A stretch of 9,826 nt of DNA from Propionibacteriaceae bacterium (GCA_030544185.1 JAUNRO010000101.1:1-9826); one strand, 5' to 3'. Positions 1 through 6,144 are shown, counted from the first letter of the stretch. Notes: a model not told the origin generated them from the sequence alone. Program-made: numbers and translations.

Positions 1-441
1 CGCGAGGACGGCCTGCCAGTCGCGACCGCACTGACCAAGGACCTCGCCAACGACCTGGACGAGCTGATCACCCAGCTGCGCCGCCAGCCCGCCGATGCCG
101 GCGCGATCGGCATGGTGTCGCTGGTCGGGGACGTGTTCGTCATCGTCCGAGTCCGGGGCCGCAACGTGCAGGCGGTCCTCAACGACGCGGCCGCAGCCGG
201 CGACTGGCCGATCGCGCGCGATATCGCGGACTTCCTGGGCGTCGACGAGATCCCGGATCCCGACGACGACTCCGAGCCCTTGGGCGACCTCGGCCTGCTC
301 ACCGACCTCGGCGTGACCGATCTGGCCATGGAGGCCTATTGCGCCAATTTCGACGACAACTCCGACGAGATCCTTGCCCAGATCGCCGAGCGCATCGCCG
401 TCGGGGAGGCCTTCCGCAAGGCCGCCGACTCGTTCGACTGA
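1..441 (+). CDS. tRNA adenosine deaminase-associated protein (3' part, start outside window)
   Basis: The reading frame is open from the first base and ends at TGA 439-441, so the visible 146 residues are the C-terminal part of a protein that begins upstream. It is a small acidic protein. It has a 'MVSLVGDVFVIVRVRG' strand region, a 'DWPIARDIADFLG' helix, an acidic PDPDDD stretch, an 'LGDLGLLTDLG' segment and a C-terminal 'DEILAQIAERI' helix. This order matches, from memory, the actinobacterial family named tRNA adenosine deaminase-associated protein, whose gene usually lies just before tadA, as here. Its biochemical role is not established; partnership with TadA is inferred from gene order. 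No membrane segment or catalytic motif is visible. An internal ATG at 112 could be mistaken for the start, but the frame upstream of it codes family-like sequence, so it is not the true start. Confidence 0.8.
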   Translation, partial: REDGLPVATALTKDLANDLDELITQLRRQPADAGAIGMVSLVGDVFVIVRVRGRNVQAVLNDAAAAGDWPIARDIADFLGVDEIPDPDDDSEPLGDLGLLTDLGVTDLAMEAYCANFDDNSDEILAQIAERIAVGEAFRKAADSFD

Positions 442-478
442 TGGCGCGCCCGGGGCTCTCGGGCCGGGGCCGGGACTG

Positions 479-937
479 ATGGGGACGCGCTGGAACGCGG
501 CGATGGACCGCGCGCTCGCTGAGGCGTTCCTTGCCCGAGAACACGGCGATGTGCCCATCGGCGCCGCCGTGGTCGACCCGAGCGGAGCGATCGTCGCGAG
601 CGCCCACAACGAACGTGAGCTGACCGCGGACCCGACCGCGCACGCCGAGGTGCTCGCCCTGCGCCGGGGCGCGGCGCGCGTGGGAGAGTGGCGGCTGGAC
701 GGCCACACGCTGGTCGTCACGCTCGAACCCTGCACGATGTGTGCGGGTGCGCTCGTGCTGGCGAGGGTCGAGCGGGTGGTGTTCGGGGCCTACGACCCGA
801 AGGCCGGCGCGATCGCCTCCCTCTTCGATGTCGTCCGCGATCCGCGGCTCAACCACCGCCCGGAGGTGATCGGCGGCATGCGTGCCGACGAATGTGCCGC
901 ACCGCTGCTGGAGTTCTTCGGCCGCCACCGCGGATGA
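479..937 (+). CDS. tadA: tRNA-specific adenosine deaminase TadA
   Basis: A 152-residue zinc-dependent deaminase predicted to convert wobble adenosine 34 to inosine in tRNA-Arg(ACG) in the cytoplasm. The cytidine/deoxycytidylate deaminase signature is complete: His55-Ala-Glu57 (zinc ligand and proton shuttle) and Pro84-Cys85-x-x-Cys88 (the other two zinc ligands). TadA-typical context follows, including 'RVVFGAYDPKAGA', 'GSLFDV'-like 'ASLFDV', 'LNHRPEV' and 'ADECA'. Length is close to the family's usual 150-170 residues. I chose ATG 479 because 'RWNAAMDRALAEA' then aligns with the N-terminal helix of E. coli TadA; ATG 503 is a possible shorter start. No strong Shine-Dalgarno sequence precedes it. 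The start lies 37 nt after the upstream stop, and a 12-codon frame bridges the two genes. The conserved partner upstream supports the assignment to TadA rather than guanine or cytosine deaminase. Confidence 0.93.
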   Translation: MGTRWNAAMDRALAEAFLAREHGDVPIGAAVVDPSGAIVASAHNERELTADPTAHAEVLALRRGAARVGEWRLDGHTLVVTLEPCTMCAGALVLARVERVVFGAYDPKAGAIASLFDVVRDPRLNHRPEVIGGMRADECAAPLLEFFGRHRG

Positions 938-968
938 CTCGGGCGCGCGTGGGTGAGAGGATCGAGGC

Positions 969-2156
969 GTGACTGTGCTGACCAATATCGAACTTGCTCC
1001 CCGCGACCCGATCCTCGGCCTGACCGAGGCCTTCAACGCCGACGAGCGCACCGACAAGGTGAACCTGGGCGTGGGTGTCTATACCGATGAGAACGGCAAG
1101 GTGCCGTTGCTGGAGTGCGTACGCCGGGCCGATGAGCGCCTCGCCGAGGGCCGTGCACCGTGGGGTTATCTGCCGATCGACGGGCTGAAGGCCTATGACG
1201 ACGCCGTGGCCGAGCTGGTGTTCGCCGATGTGGTCCCGCGTGAGCGGCTCGCTGTCGTGCAGGGCCTGGGTGGCACCGGCGGGCTCAAGGTGGCCGCCGA
1301 CTTCCTGCACACCGTCGACCCCAGCGCGCCCGTCCTGATCTCCGACCCGAGCTGGGAGAATCACAAGGCGCTGTTCTCGCGGGCCGGGTTCACGGTTGCG
1401 AGCTACCCCTACTACGACGCGGCGACCCGCTCGATCAATTTCGCGGGCATGCTCGATGCGCTCAAAGCCGTCGACGCCGGCACGATCGTGGTCCTGCACG
1501 CCTGCTGTCACAACCCGACCGGCTATGACCTGACCCCGGAGCAGTGGGGCCAGGTCCGCGATGTCGTGGTCGAGGGGGGACTGGTGCCGCTGCTGGACAT
1601 GGCCTATCAGGGGTTCGCCGAGTCCCTGGAGCGAGACGTCGCGGCCGTGCGGGCATTCGCAGAGGCAGGCATCCCGGTGTTCGTGACGACCTCGTTCTCC
1701 AAGACCTTCAGCCTCTATGGCGAGCGGATCGGCGCGCTGTCGGTGGTCTGCTCCGATGCCGATGAGGCCAAGCGGGTGCTGAGCCAGCTCAAGATCATCG
1801 TCCGCACCACCTATTCCAATCCGCCCACCCACGGCGCCAAGCTCGTCGCGACCGTGCTCGGCGATCCGGAACTGCGGGAGTTGTGGGAGTCCGAGCTCGG
1901 CGCGATGCGGGAGCGGATCAAGGCCATGCGGGCCGGCCTGCGCGACGGCCTGGTCGCGGCGAAGCCGGACGCCGAGGTGGACTACATCGTGGCCCAGAAC
2001 GGGATGTTCTCCTATTCCGGGCTGAGCAAGGAGCAGATGGGTCGGCTTCGCGAGGAGTTCGGCGTCTATGGCCTCGACTCCGGCCGCATCTGCGTCGCCG
2101 CGCTCAACCAGAGCAACCTGCCCGTGGTCGTCGACGCGATCGCCCAGGTTTGGTGA
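969..2156 (+). CDS. Class I-alpha aspartate/aromatic aminotransferase (AspC/TyrB type)
   Basis: A 395-residue PLP enzyme predicted to interconvert aspartate and oxaloacetate with 2-oxoglutarate/glutamate, possibly also aromatic amino acids. The sequence follows E. coli AspC (396 aa) closely from end to end. Visible active-site residues are Trp129 (DPSWENH), Asn182 (CHNPTG), Asp210 and Tyr213 (DMAYQGF), the PLP lysine Lys245 (SFSKTFSLYGER), Arg253, the side-chain carboxylate arginine Arg279 before YSNPP, and the alpha-carboxylate arginine Arg373 (SGRICVAAL). Arg279 supports dicarboxylate substrates, but TyrB also has it, so AspC and TyrB cannot be separated here. Start: GTG 969 has GAGAGG (955-960) 8 nt upstream. 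GTG 975, with GAGG at 964-967, is an alternative two codons later. The gene begins 31 nt after tadA on the same strand, so co-transcription is likely. Confidence 0.93.
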   Translation: MTVLTNIELAPRDPILGLTEAFNADERTDKVNLGVGVYTDENGKVPLLECVRRADERLAEGRAPWGYLPIDGLKAYDDAVAELVFADVVPRERLAVVQGLGGTGGLKVAADFLHTVDPSAPVLISDPSWENHKALFSRAGFTVASYPYYDAATRSINFAGMLDALKAVDAGTIVVLHACCHNPTGYDLTPEQWGQVRDVVVEGGLVPLLDMAYQGFAESLERDVAAVRAFAEAGIPVFVTTSFSKTFSLYGERIGALSVVCSDADEAKRVLSQLKIIVRTTYSNPPTHGAKLVATVLGDPELRELWESELGAMRERIKAMRAGLRDGLVAAKPDAEVDYIVAQNGMFSYSGLSKEQMGRLREEFGVYGLDSGRICVAALNQSNLPVVVDAIAQVW

Positions 2157-2166
2157 GCTGAGTCGA

Positions 2167-2197
2167 TTGGCGCCGGACCCGCTCCGCTTGCTACCTT
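2167..2197 (+). promoter_or_regulatory. Candidate promoter for tRNA-Ser
   Basis: TTGGCG (2167-2172) and TACCTT (2192-2197, fits the actinobacterial TANNNT -10 pattern) lie upstream of the tRNA. The spacer is 19 bp, longer than ideal. Transcription would begin about 7 nt after the -10 element, at or just before the tRNA 5' end at 2205, leaving almost no leader. It falls directly after the aminotransferase stop, so read-through from that gene is also possible. Confidence 0.4.
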
Positions 2198-2204
2198 GGT
2201 CGGC

Positions 2205-2289
2205 GGTGACGTGTCTGAGCGGCCGAAAGAGCTCGCCTCGAAAGCGAGTGTAGGGAGACCTACCGCGGGTTCAAATCCCGCCGTCACCG
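2205..2289 (+). tRNA. tRNA-Ser (anticodon CGA)
   Basis: An 85-nt class II tRNA. The acceptor stem GGTGACG (2205-2211) pairs perfectly with CGTCACC (2282-2288), and the discriminator base is G2289. The anticodon stem CTCGC/GCGAG encloses the loop CTCGAAA, giving anticodon CGA, which reads the serine codon UCG. The long variable arm GTAGG-GAGA-CCTAC is characteristic of serine tRNAs. The T arm is GCGGG-TTCAAAT-CCCGC. The 3' CCA is not encoded; the next bases are CGC. The gene sits on the same strand as the tadA block and is followed by a strong terminator. Confidence 0.96.
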
Positions 2290-2294
2290 CGCGA

Positions 2295-2339
2295 ACGAAC
2301 TCCCCGGGGTCACCGAACTCGCCGGGGAGTTCGTGTTTT
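2295..2339 (+). terminator. Rho-independent terminator after tRNA-Ser
   Basis: A perfect 13-bp stem, ACGAACTCCCCGG (2295-2307) with CCGGGGAGTTCGT (2322-2334), encloses a 14-nt loop and is followed by GTTTT (2335-2339). It starts 6 nt after the tRNA and should end the tRNA transcript and any read-through from the aminotransferase gene. This makes the downstream dioxygenase a separate unit. Confidence 0.85.
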
Positions 2340-2359
2340 CCGCAGACGAATCCGTCTTG

Positions 2360-2378
2360 CGTTCCGACCAAGGGAACG
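2360..2378. promoter_or_regulatory. Inverted repeat upstream of the dioxygenase promoter (possible operator)
   Basis: CGTTCC (2360-2365) and GGAACG (2373-2378) are perfect inverted 6-bp arms around a 7-nt spacer. The repeat ends 11 bp before the candidate -35 element of the catechol dioxygenase gene, a position suited to an activator or other regulator. Just before it, AGACG-AATC-CGTCT (2344-2357) forms another small hairpin. No regulator gene lies nearby, so the binding protein is unknown and the site is only a candidate. Confidence 0.3.
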
Positions 2379-2389
2379 AACGTGCTTGA

Positions 2390-2416
2390 TTGACGGTTGC
2401 ACTATGAGGATAGAGT
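2390..2416 (+). promoter_or_regulatory. Candidate promoter for catechol 2,3-dioxygenase
   Basis: TTGACG (2390-2395) is a good -35 match, and TAGAGT (2411-2416) fits the TANNNT -10 pattern. The spacer is only 15 bp, which is short. An alternative -35 is TTGATT (2386-2391), with a 19-bp spacer. Either would give a leader of about 85 nt before the start at 2511. That leader contains a GGCCC/GGGCC inverted pair near 2461-2478. Confidence 0.4.
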
Positions 2417-2510
2417 CGACGTTCTGAAGGGGCAGCCGCCCGCCAGGAACAGACAATGGGGGGCCCAGGCTGTCGGGCCTCGGACACAAACGGGCAAAGG
2501 AGCTTGAGTT

Positions 2511-3425
2511 ATGGGCATTCTCCGACTGGGTTACGCGGAGATTCGCGTCACCGATCTGGAAGAGGCCAAGTCGCATTATGGCCGCACGCTTGGCCTGAAG
2601 CACGTCGAGGACGTGGACGGCAAGGCCTACTTCAAGGGCTGGGACGAGTGGGATCACCACAGCCTCGTCCTCCACGAGGGTGGCGTCGGCGTCGTGAAAT
2701 ATGGCTTCAAGGTCGCCTATCCCGAGGACCTGGACGTCATCGAGAAGAAGGCCCAGACCTTCGGCGCGACCGTGGAGCGCATGAGCAAGGGTGAGACCCG
2801 CGAGGTCGGCGACGGCCTGCGCATCACCTCGCCGTCGGATCACATCTTCGAGATCTATCAGGACATGACCGAGGTCGGCACCGACGTCGGCTTCCTCAAC
2901 CCTGAGGTCTTCCCGCGCGATCTCGTCGGCGTGGGCGTGCCGGGCGTCGACCACAGCCTCATCACTGCTGAGGACCCTGGTCTGACCGAGAAGTTCGCCA
3001 TGGAGGTCTTTGACTTCTTCCCGACCGAGCAGGTCGTCACCTCGCTCGAGGACGATGGCCAGGTCGTGGGCACGTGGCTGTCCGCCTCGATGAAGGTCCA
3101 TGACCTCGCGATCATCGGTGGCCCGCAGGGCGGTCTGCACCACTTCGCGTTCCAGCTCCAGGACTGGAGCGCCGTCGGCCGCGCCGCGTCGCTGTTCTCC
3201 ATGGACGAGGTCTCCGTCGACATCGGCCCGACCCAGCACGGCATCACCCGGGGCACCACGATCTATTTCTTCGATCCCTCGGGCAACCGCAACGAGGTGT
3301 TCGCCGGTGGCTACCACGCCTACCGGGATCGCCCGGTCGTCAAGTGGACCGTCGACCAGCTCGGCAAGGGCATCTTCTATGTCGACCGCGAGCTCAACGA
3401 GCGCTTCACCACCGTGCTCACCTGA
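2511..3425 (+). CDS. xylE: Catechol 2,3-dioxygenase (XylE type, extradiol)
   Basis: A 304-residue two-domain vicinal-oxygen-chelate protein predicted to cleave catechol next to its hydroxyls, giving 2-hydroxymuconic semialdehyde, with Fe(II). Length and sequence match P. putida XylE (307 aa) along the whole chain, ending in 'LNERFTTVLT' against 'LNERFMTVLT' there. Iron ligands are His148 (GVDHSL), His211 (second His of GGLHHF) and Glu262 (GNRNEVF). The active-site residues His197, His243 (TQHG) and Tyr252 (IYFFDPSGNRNE) are also present. The start has an excellent AAAGGAG (2496-2502) at 8 nt. The gene stands alone between two terminators. No semialdehyde dehydrogenase, hydrolase, hydratase or aldolase of a meta-cleavage pathway is in the window, so the natural substrate and pathway are unknown. 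The type of fold and reaction is near certain; the exact catechol preferred is not. Confidence 0.93.
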   Translation: MGILRLGYAEIRVTDLEEAKSHYGRTLGLKHVEDVDGKAYFKGWDEWDHHSLVLHEGGVGVVKYGFKVAYPEDLDVIEKKAQTFGATVERMSKGETREVGDGLRITSPSDHIFEIYQDMTEVGTDVGFLNPEVFPRDLVGVGVPGVDHSLITAEDPGLTEKFAMEVFDFFPTEQVVTSLEDDGQVVGTWLSASMKVHDLAIIGGPQGGLHHFAFQLQDWSAVGRAASLFSMDEVSVDIGPTQHGITRGTTIYFFDPSGNRNEVFAGGYHAYRDRPVVKWTVDQLGKGIFYVDRELNERFTTVLT

Positions 3426-3447
3426 TCGCGGTTTCGATCGATCAAGG

Positions 3448-3487
3448 CGAAGGCGTCACCGCTGCGGCGGTGGCGCCTTCGGCGTTT
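3448..3487 (+). terminator. Rho-independent terminator after the dioxygenase
   Basis: A 15-bp stem with one G-U pair, CGAAGGCGTCACCGC (3448-3462) with GCGGTGGCGCCTTCG (3467-3481), encloses the loop TGCG and is followed by GCGTTT. It begins 22 nt after the dioxygenase stop. The T run is short. Read from the minus strand there is no T run, so one-way action is more likely than bidirectional. Confidence 0.7.
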
Positions 3488-3541
3488 CCCGGGGACTCGT
3501 TTGCGGGTGCGCCCAGGACTCGATTGACGGTACGCCCGGGT

Positions 3542-3565
3542 CCGCGCCGGATCAGGCCGGCGCGG
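3542..3565 (-). terminator. Hairpin over the LytR_C stop codon (possible terminator)
   Basis: CCGCGCCGG (3542-3550) and CCGGCGCGG (3557-3565) form a perfect 9-bp stem with a 6-nt loop that contains part of the minus-strand stop codon (3552-3554). No T run follows on the minus strand. It may act as an RNA 3'-end stabiliser or a T-less terminator, or it may simply reflect GC-rich sequence. Confidence 0.35.
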
Positions 3566-4085
3566 CGGTCGGCGGCACGGGCAGGCAGATCGTGGTCGCG
3601 TTGATCTGCAGCTCGATGGGGGCATCGGCGACCATCGACTCGTAGTTCTGGCCGATGCGCACCTCGACCGAGCGGTCGCGGCGGTCGTCGCCCTCGGTGT
3701 CGAAGCCCACGAACTGGGCCGCGACGAGCTCGACCTCGGGCGAGTTCGCCTCGGCGCCGATGATCACAGACCGCTGCTGGTTGTCGTCGGCATTGCCGAC
3801 GCGGGTCACCTTGAACCCCTGGCGCTTCAGCTGCTGGGAGACCTCGGCCGCCTTGCCGCGCTTGTTGCTGGCATTGAGGACCCGCACGGAGATCATCTCG
3901 GACTTGAGCTTGCCGTCGGGGACGGGCTGATCGACGCAGGGATTCACATAGGGCGGAGGCAGTGGGGCAGTCATCGCGGCGTACCCCCAACTGCCCGCCA
4001 ACAGCACCAACCCGAGCAGGGACAGCAGGATGACAGGAGTTTTGGCGATCCGCCAGATCCGGCCATAATCCACAGTGCGCTCCAT
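3552..4085 (-). CDS. Membrane-anchored LytR C-terminal (LytR_C) domain protein
   Basis: A 177-residue protein with a short basic N-terminus, one membrane segment (about residues 17-39) and a predicted extracytoplasmic part. The stretch 'ISVRVLNASNKRGKAAEVSQQLKRQGFKV' region (about 65-93, quoted in part as VRVLNASNKRGKAA) is a typical LytR_C start, and the domain runs to about residue 150. Two cysteines, Cys50 (VNPC) and Cys167 (TICLP), bracket the outer domain and could form a disulfide. LytR_C domains occur at the C-terminus of cell-wall glycopolymer ligases (LCP family). Here the catalytic LCP domain is absent, so it is probably an accessory or binding protein at the envelope. ATG 4083-4085 has no clear Shine-Dalgarno sequence. 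GTG at 4071-4073 (codon 5) has GGAG 6 nt upstream and may be the real start. It follows the 100-residue gene by 22 nt, probably as an operon. Confidence 0.8.
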   Translation of the reverse strand: MERTVDYGRIWRIAKTPVILLSLLGLVLLAGSWGYAAMTAPLPPPYVNPCVDQPVPDGKLKSEMISVRVLNASNKRGKAAEVSQQLKRQGFKVTRVGNADDNQQRSVIIGAEANSPEVELVAAQFVGFDTEGDDRRDRSVEVRIGQNYESMVADAPIELQINATTICLPVPPTAAPA

Positions 4086-4107
4086 TCCAGGGTGGTCTGG
4101 GGCGATG

Positions 4108-4410
4108 TTACTTCAGTTCGAGCACCCGGGCGTGCATCGTCTGCCGTTGCTGGAGCGCGGCCCGGAGCGCGCGGTGCAGCCCGTCCTCGAGATAGAGCTC
4201 CCCGCGCCAGGCGACGACGTGGGCGAACAGATCTCCATAGAACGTCGAGTCTTCCTCCAGCAGGGCTTCCAGATCAAGGGTCCGCTTGGTCGTGACCAAC
4301 TGATCCAGCCGCACCTGGTGCGGTGCGATGGCGGCCCATTGCTTCTGCACGTAGCCATGGTCCGGGTATGGGCGGGTGTCGCCGACACGCTTGAAGATCA
4401 CAGTGGCCAC
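4108..4410 (-). CDS. Small conserved actinobacterial protein (VapB-family antitoxin-like label)
   Basis: A 100-residue soluble protein. Motifs visible are 'VIFKRVGDTRPYPDHGY' (4-20), 'QVRLDQLVTTKRTLDLEAL' (32-50), 'DSTFYGDLFAHVVAWRGELYL' region (54-74) and 'EDGLHRALRAALQQRQTMHAR' region (75-95). From memory, such proteins are widespread in actinobacteria beside a LytR_C protein gene, and are often labelled type II antitoxin of the VapB family. The label rests on weak similarity. No PIN-domain toxin lies next to it here, so a toxin-antitoxin role is not supported by this locus. The start is GTG 4410, or GTG 4401 three codons later, which would give the N-terminus M-I-F-K. A palindrome overlaps both. 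It is transcribed leftwards with the LytR_C gene 22 nt downstream, and divergently from the HerA-like gene. Confidence 0.75.
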   Translation of the reverse strand: MATVIFKRVGDTRPYPDHGYVQKQWAAIAPHQVRLDQLVTTKRTLDLEALLEEDSTFYGDLFAHVVAWRGELYLEDGLHRALRAALQQRQTMHARVLELK

Positions 4411-4413
4411 TGT
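4400..4413. repeat. Perfect 14-bp palindrome over the start of the VapB-like gene
   Basis: ACAGTGGCCACTGT (4400-4413) is identical to its reverse complement. It covers both candidate GTG start codons of the minus-strand gene (4408-4410 and 4399-4401, the latter partly) and lies 87 bp before the divergent HerA-like gene. It could be an operator for autoregulation, or a hairpin that affects translation initiation. Confidence 0.5.
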
Positions 4414-4500
4414 AGGTCACCATCACAGGGGTTTACTTCCCACCGCATTACGATTTGGCCGCGATGGTTAGCGCTCGCGGTGTTATGCCAACCTTGAGCG

Positions 4501-6138
4501 ATGAGTGAGAACGCGCCCCAAGACCTTTCCGCTTCCGCGACAGCGATCCGGGACGGTTATGTGTTCGATGAGCCCTCGATTCAGCTGGGTGTGCTGATGG
4601 AACAGGGTACGCCGCAGCCGGGCGTCGAGGTCCGGATTCCGCTGCGGATGCTGAACCGGCACGGCCTCGTGGCCGGGGCCACCGGCACCGGCAAAACCAA
4701 GACGCTGCAGGTGCTCGCCGAGCAGATCTCCGCCGCCGGCGTGCCGGTGTTCGCCGCCGATATCAAGGGCGACCTGTCGGGGCTCGCGTCTCCGGGGGCG
4801 GGCAACGAGAAGCTCCTCGCCCGCACCGCCGCCCTCGGTCAGGACTGGCAGCCGCAGCCGTGTCCGGCGGAGTTCTATGCGCTCGGTGGCAACGGGATCG
4901 GTGTGCCGGTGCGCGCGACCGTGACCGCGTTCGGGCCGATTCTGCTGTCGAAGGTGCTCGGGCTGAACGCGACGCAGGAGTCCTCGCTGCAGTTGGTCTT
5001 CCACTATGCCGACAAGCTCGGGCTGCCCCTGCTCGACCTGGCCGACCTGCGCGCCGTCCTCACCCACCTGACTTCCGAGCAGGGCAAGGAGGAGCTGAAG
5101 GAGATCGGTGGCCTCAGCGCCGCGACCGTCGGGGTGATCCTGCGTTCGCTGATCGGATTCGCCGACCAAGGCGCGGAGCAATTCTTCGGGGAGCCGGAGT
5201 TCGACTCCGCAGATCTGATGCGGGTGACCACGGACGGCCGCGGCATCATCTCGCTGCTGGAGCTGCCGAACCTGCAGGCCCAGCCCGCGGTCTTCTCGAC
5301 GTTCCTGATGTGGCTGCTCGCCGACCTGTTCTCGACGCTGCCCGAGGTCGGGGACATCGACAAGCCCAAGCTGGTGTTCTTCTTCGACGAGGCGCACCTG
5401 CTGTTCAACGATGCCTCCAAGGCATTCCTCGACGCGATCGCCCAGACCGTGCGGCTCATCCGCTCCAAGGGCGTTGGCGTGTTCTTCGTGACCCAGACCC
5501 CGCGGGATGTGCCGGACGAGGTGCTCGCCCAGCTCGGCTCCCGCGTCCAGCACCAGCTCCGCGCCCACACGCCCAACGACGCCAAGGCGCTCAAGCAGAC
5601 CGTCGCGACCTATCCCAAGTCCGGCTATGACCTCGGCGAGGTGTTGCAGAGCCTTGGCATCGGGGAGGCGGTCGTCACCGTGATGGACCCCGACGGCGCC
5701 CCCACCCCCGTGGCGTGGACGCGGATGCTCGCGCCGCAGTCGCTGATGTCCCCGACACCGGAGGAGCAGCTCAAGGCCGGGGTCGCGGGCTCGCCGCTGA
5801 TGGCGAAATATGGCACCGCGATCGACCGTGATTCCGCCCACGAGATGCTCGCGCGCAAAGTCGAGGAGGGTGCCCGGGCTGCGGAGGCGGAGGCCGCGGC
5901 CGCCGAGCGGGCCAAGCTCGAGGCGGCCCAGGCGAAGGAGGCCGAGAAGGCCCGCGCCGCCGCGGAAAAGGAGGCCGAGCGCGCGGCCCGCACAGCGCAG
6001 ACGCAGCAGCGGCGCGCCCGTGCCAAGGACAAGGGCCTGCTCGAACAGGTCATGGGCTCGGCCGCGGTGCGCGACATGGCGCGGACCGCCGGACGCGAGA
6101 TCGTCCGGTCCATCTTCGGCACCGGCCGGCGCCGCTGA
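4501..6138 (+). CDS. HerA-like/DUF853 P-loop ATPase (YjgR type)
   Basis: A 545-residue cytoplasmic ATPase of the HerA/FtsK superfamily, DUF853 branch. The Walker A motif is GATGTGKT (59-66). 'AADIKGDLSGLA' (85-96) is typical of DUF853. The Walker B motif is LVFFFDEAHLLF (291-302), with catalytic Glu297. A sensor-like 'VFFVTQTPRDVPDEVLAQLG' segment lies near 327-346. An Ala/Glu/Lys-rich stretch (about 450-510) is predicted coiled coil, and the end 'REIVRSIFGTGRRR' resembles other family C-termini. Function is unproven. HerA relatives move or unwind DNA, but DUF853 members have no settled role. No NurA nuclease gene or defence gene (SIR2, Cap-type) adjoins it, so a repair or anti-phage role is not indicated here. 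The start is fixed by an in-frame TGA at 4495-4497. No clear Shine-Dalgarno sequence precedes ATG 4501. It appears monocistronic. Confidence 0.88.
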   Translation: MSENAPQDLSASATAIRDGYVFDEPSIQLGVLMEQGTPQPGVEVRIPLRMLNRHGLVAGATGTGKTKTLQVLAEQISAAGVPVFAADIKGDLSGLASPGAGNEKLLARTAALGQDWQPQPCPAEFYALGGNGIGVPVRATVTAFGPILLSKVLGLNATQESSLQLVFHYADKLGLPLLDLADLRAVLTHLTSEQGKEELKEIGGLSAATVGVILRSLIGFADQGAEQFFGEPEFDSADLMRVTTDGRGIISLLELPNLQAQPAVFSTFLMWLLADLFSTLPEVGDIDKPKLVFFFDEAHLLFNDASKAFLDAIAQTVRLIRSKGVGVFFVTQTPRDVPDEVLAQLGSRVQHQLRAHTPNDAKALKQTVATYPKSGYDLGEVLQSLGIGEAVVTVMDPDGAPTPVAWTRMLAPQSLMSPTPEEQLKAGVAGSPLMAKYGTAIDRDSAHEMLARKVEEGARAAEAEAAAAERAKLEAAQAKEAEKARAAAEKEAERAARTAQTQQRRARAKDKGLLEQVMGSAAVRDMARTAGREIVRSIFGTGRRR

Positions 6139-6144
6139 TTCCGC

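Noticed and set aside
849..1832. A 327-codon minus-strand frame opposite tadA's end and the aminotransferase gene.
   Set aside because: Antisense shadow; both plus-strand genes have complete catalytic residues.
2310..3317. A 335-codon minus-strand frame opposite the dioxygenase and its upstream region.
   Set aside because: The plus strand encodes a full XylE-like protein with a strong ribosome binding site; the antisense frame covers a terminator and promoter region.
2205..3487. An integrated mobile element at tRNA-Ser.
   Set aside because: No integrase, recombinase or long att duplication is seen; only a 9-base repeat within a terminator stem.
4108..4410. A toxin-antitoxin locus, suggested by the VapB-like protein.
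   Set aside because: There is no PIN-domain or other toxin gene on either side; the neighbour is a LytR_C membrane protein.
4501..6138. An anti-phage system built on the HerA-like ATPase.
   Set aside because: Its neighbours are housekeeping-type genes and no nuclease, SIR2 or other effector is present.
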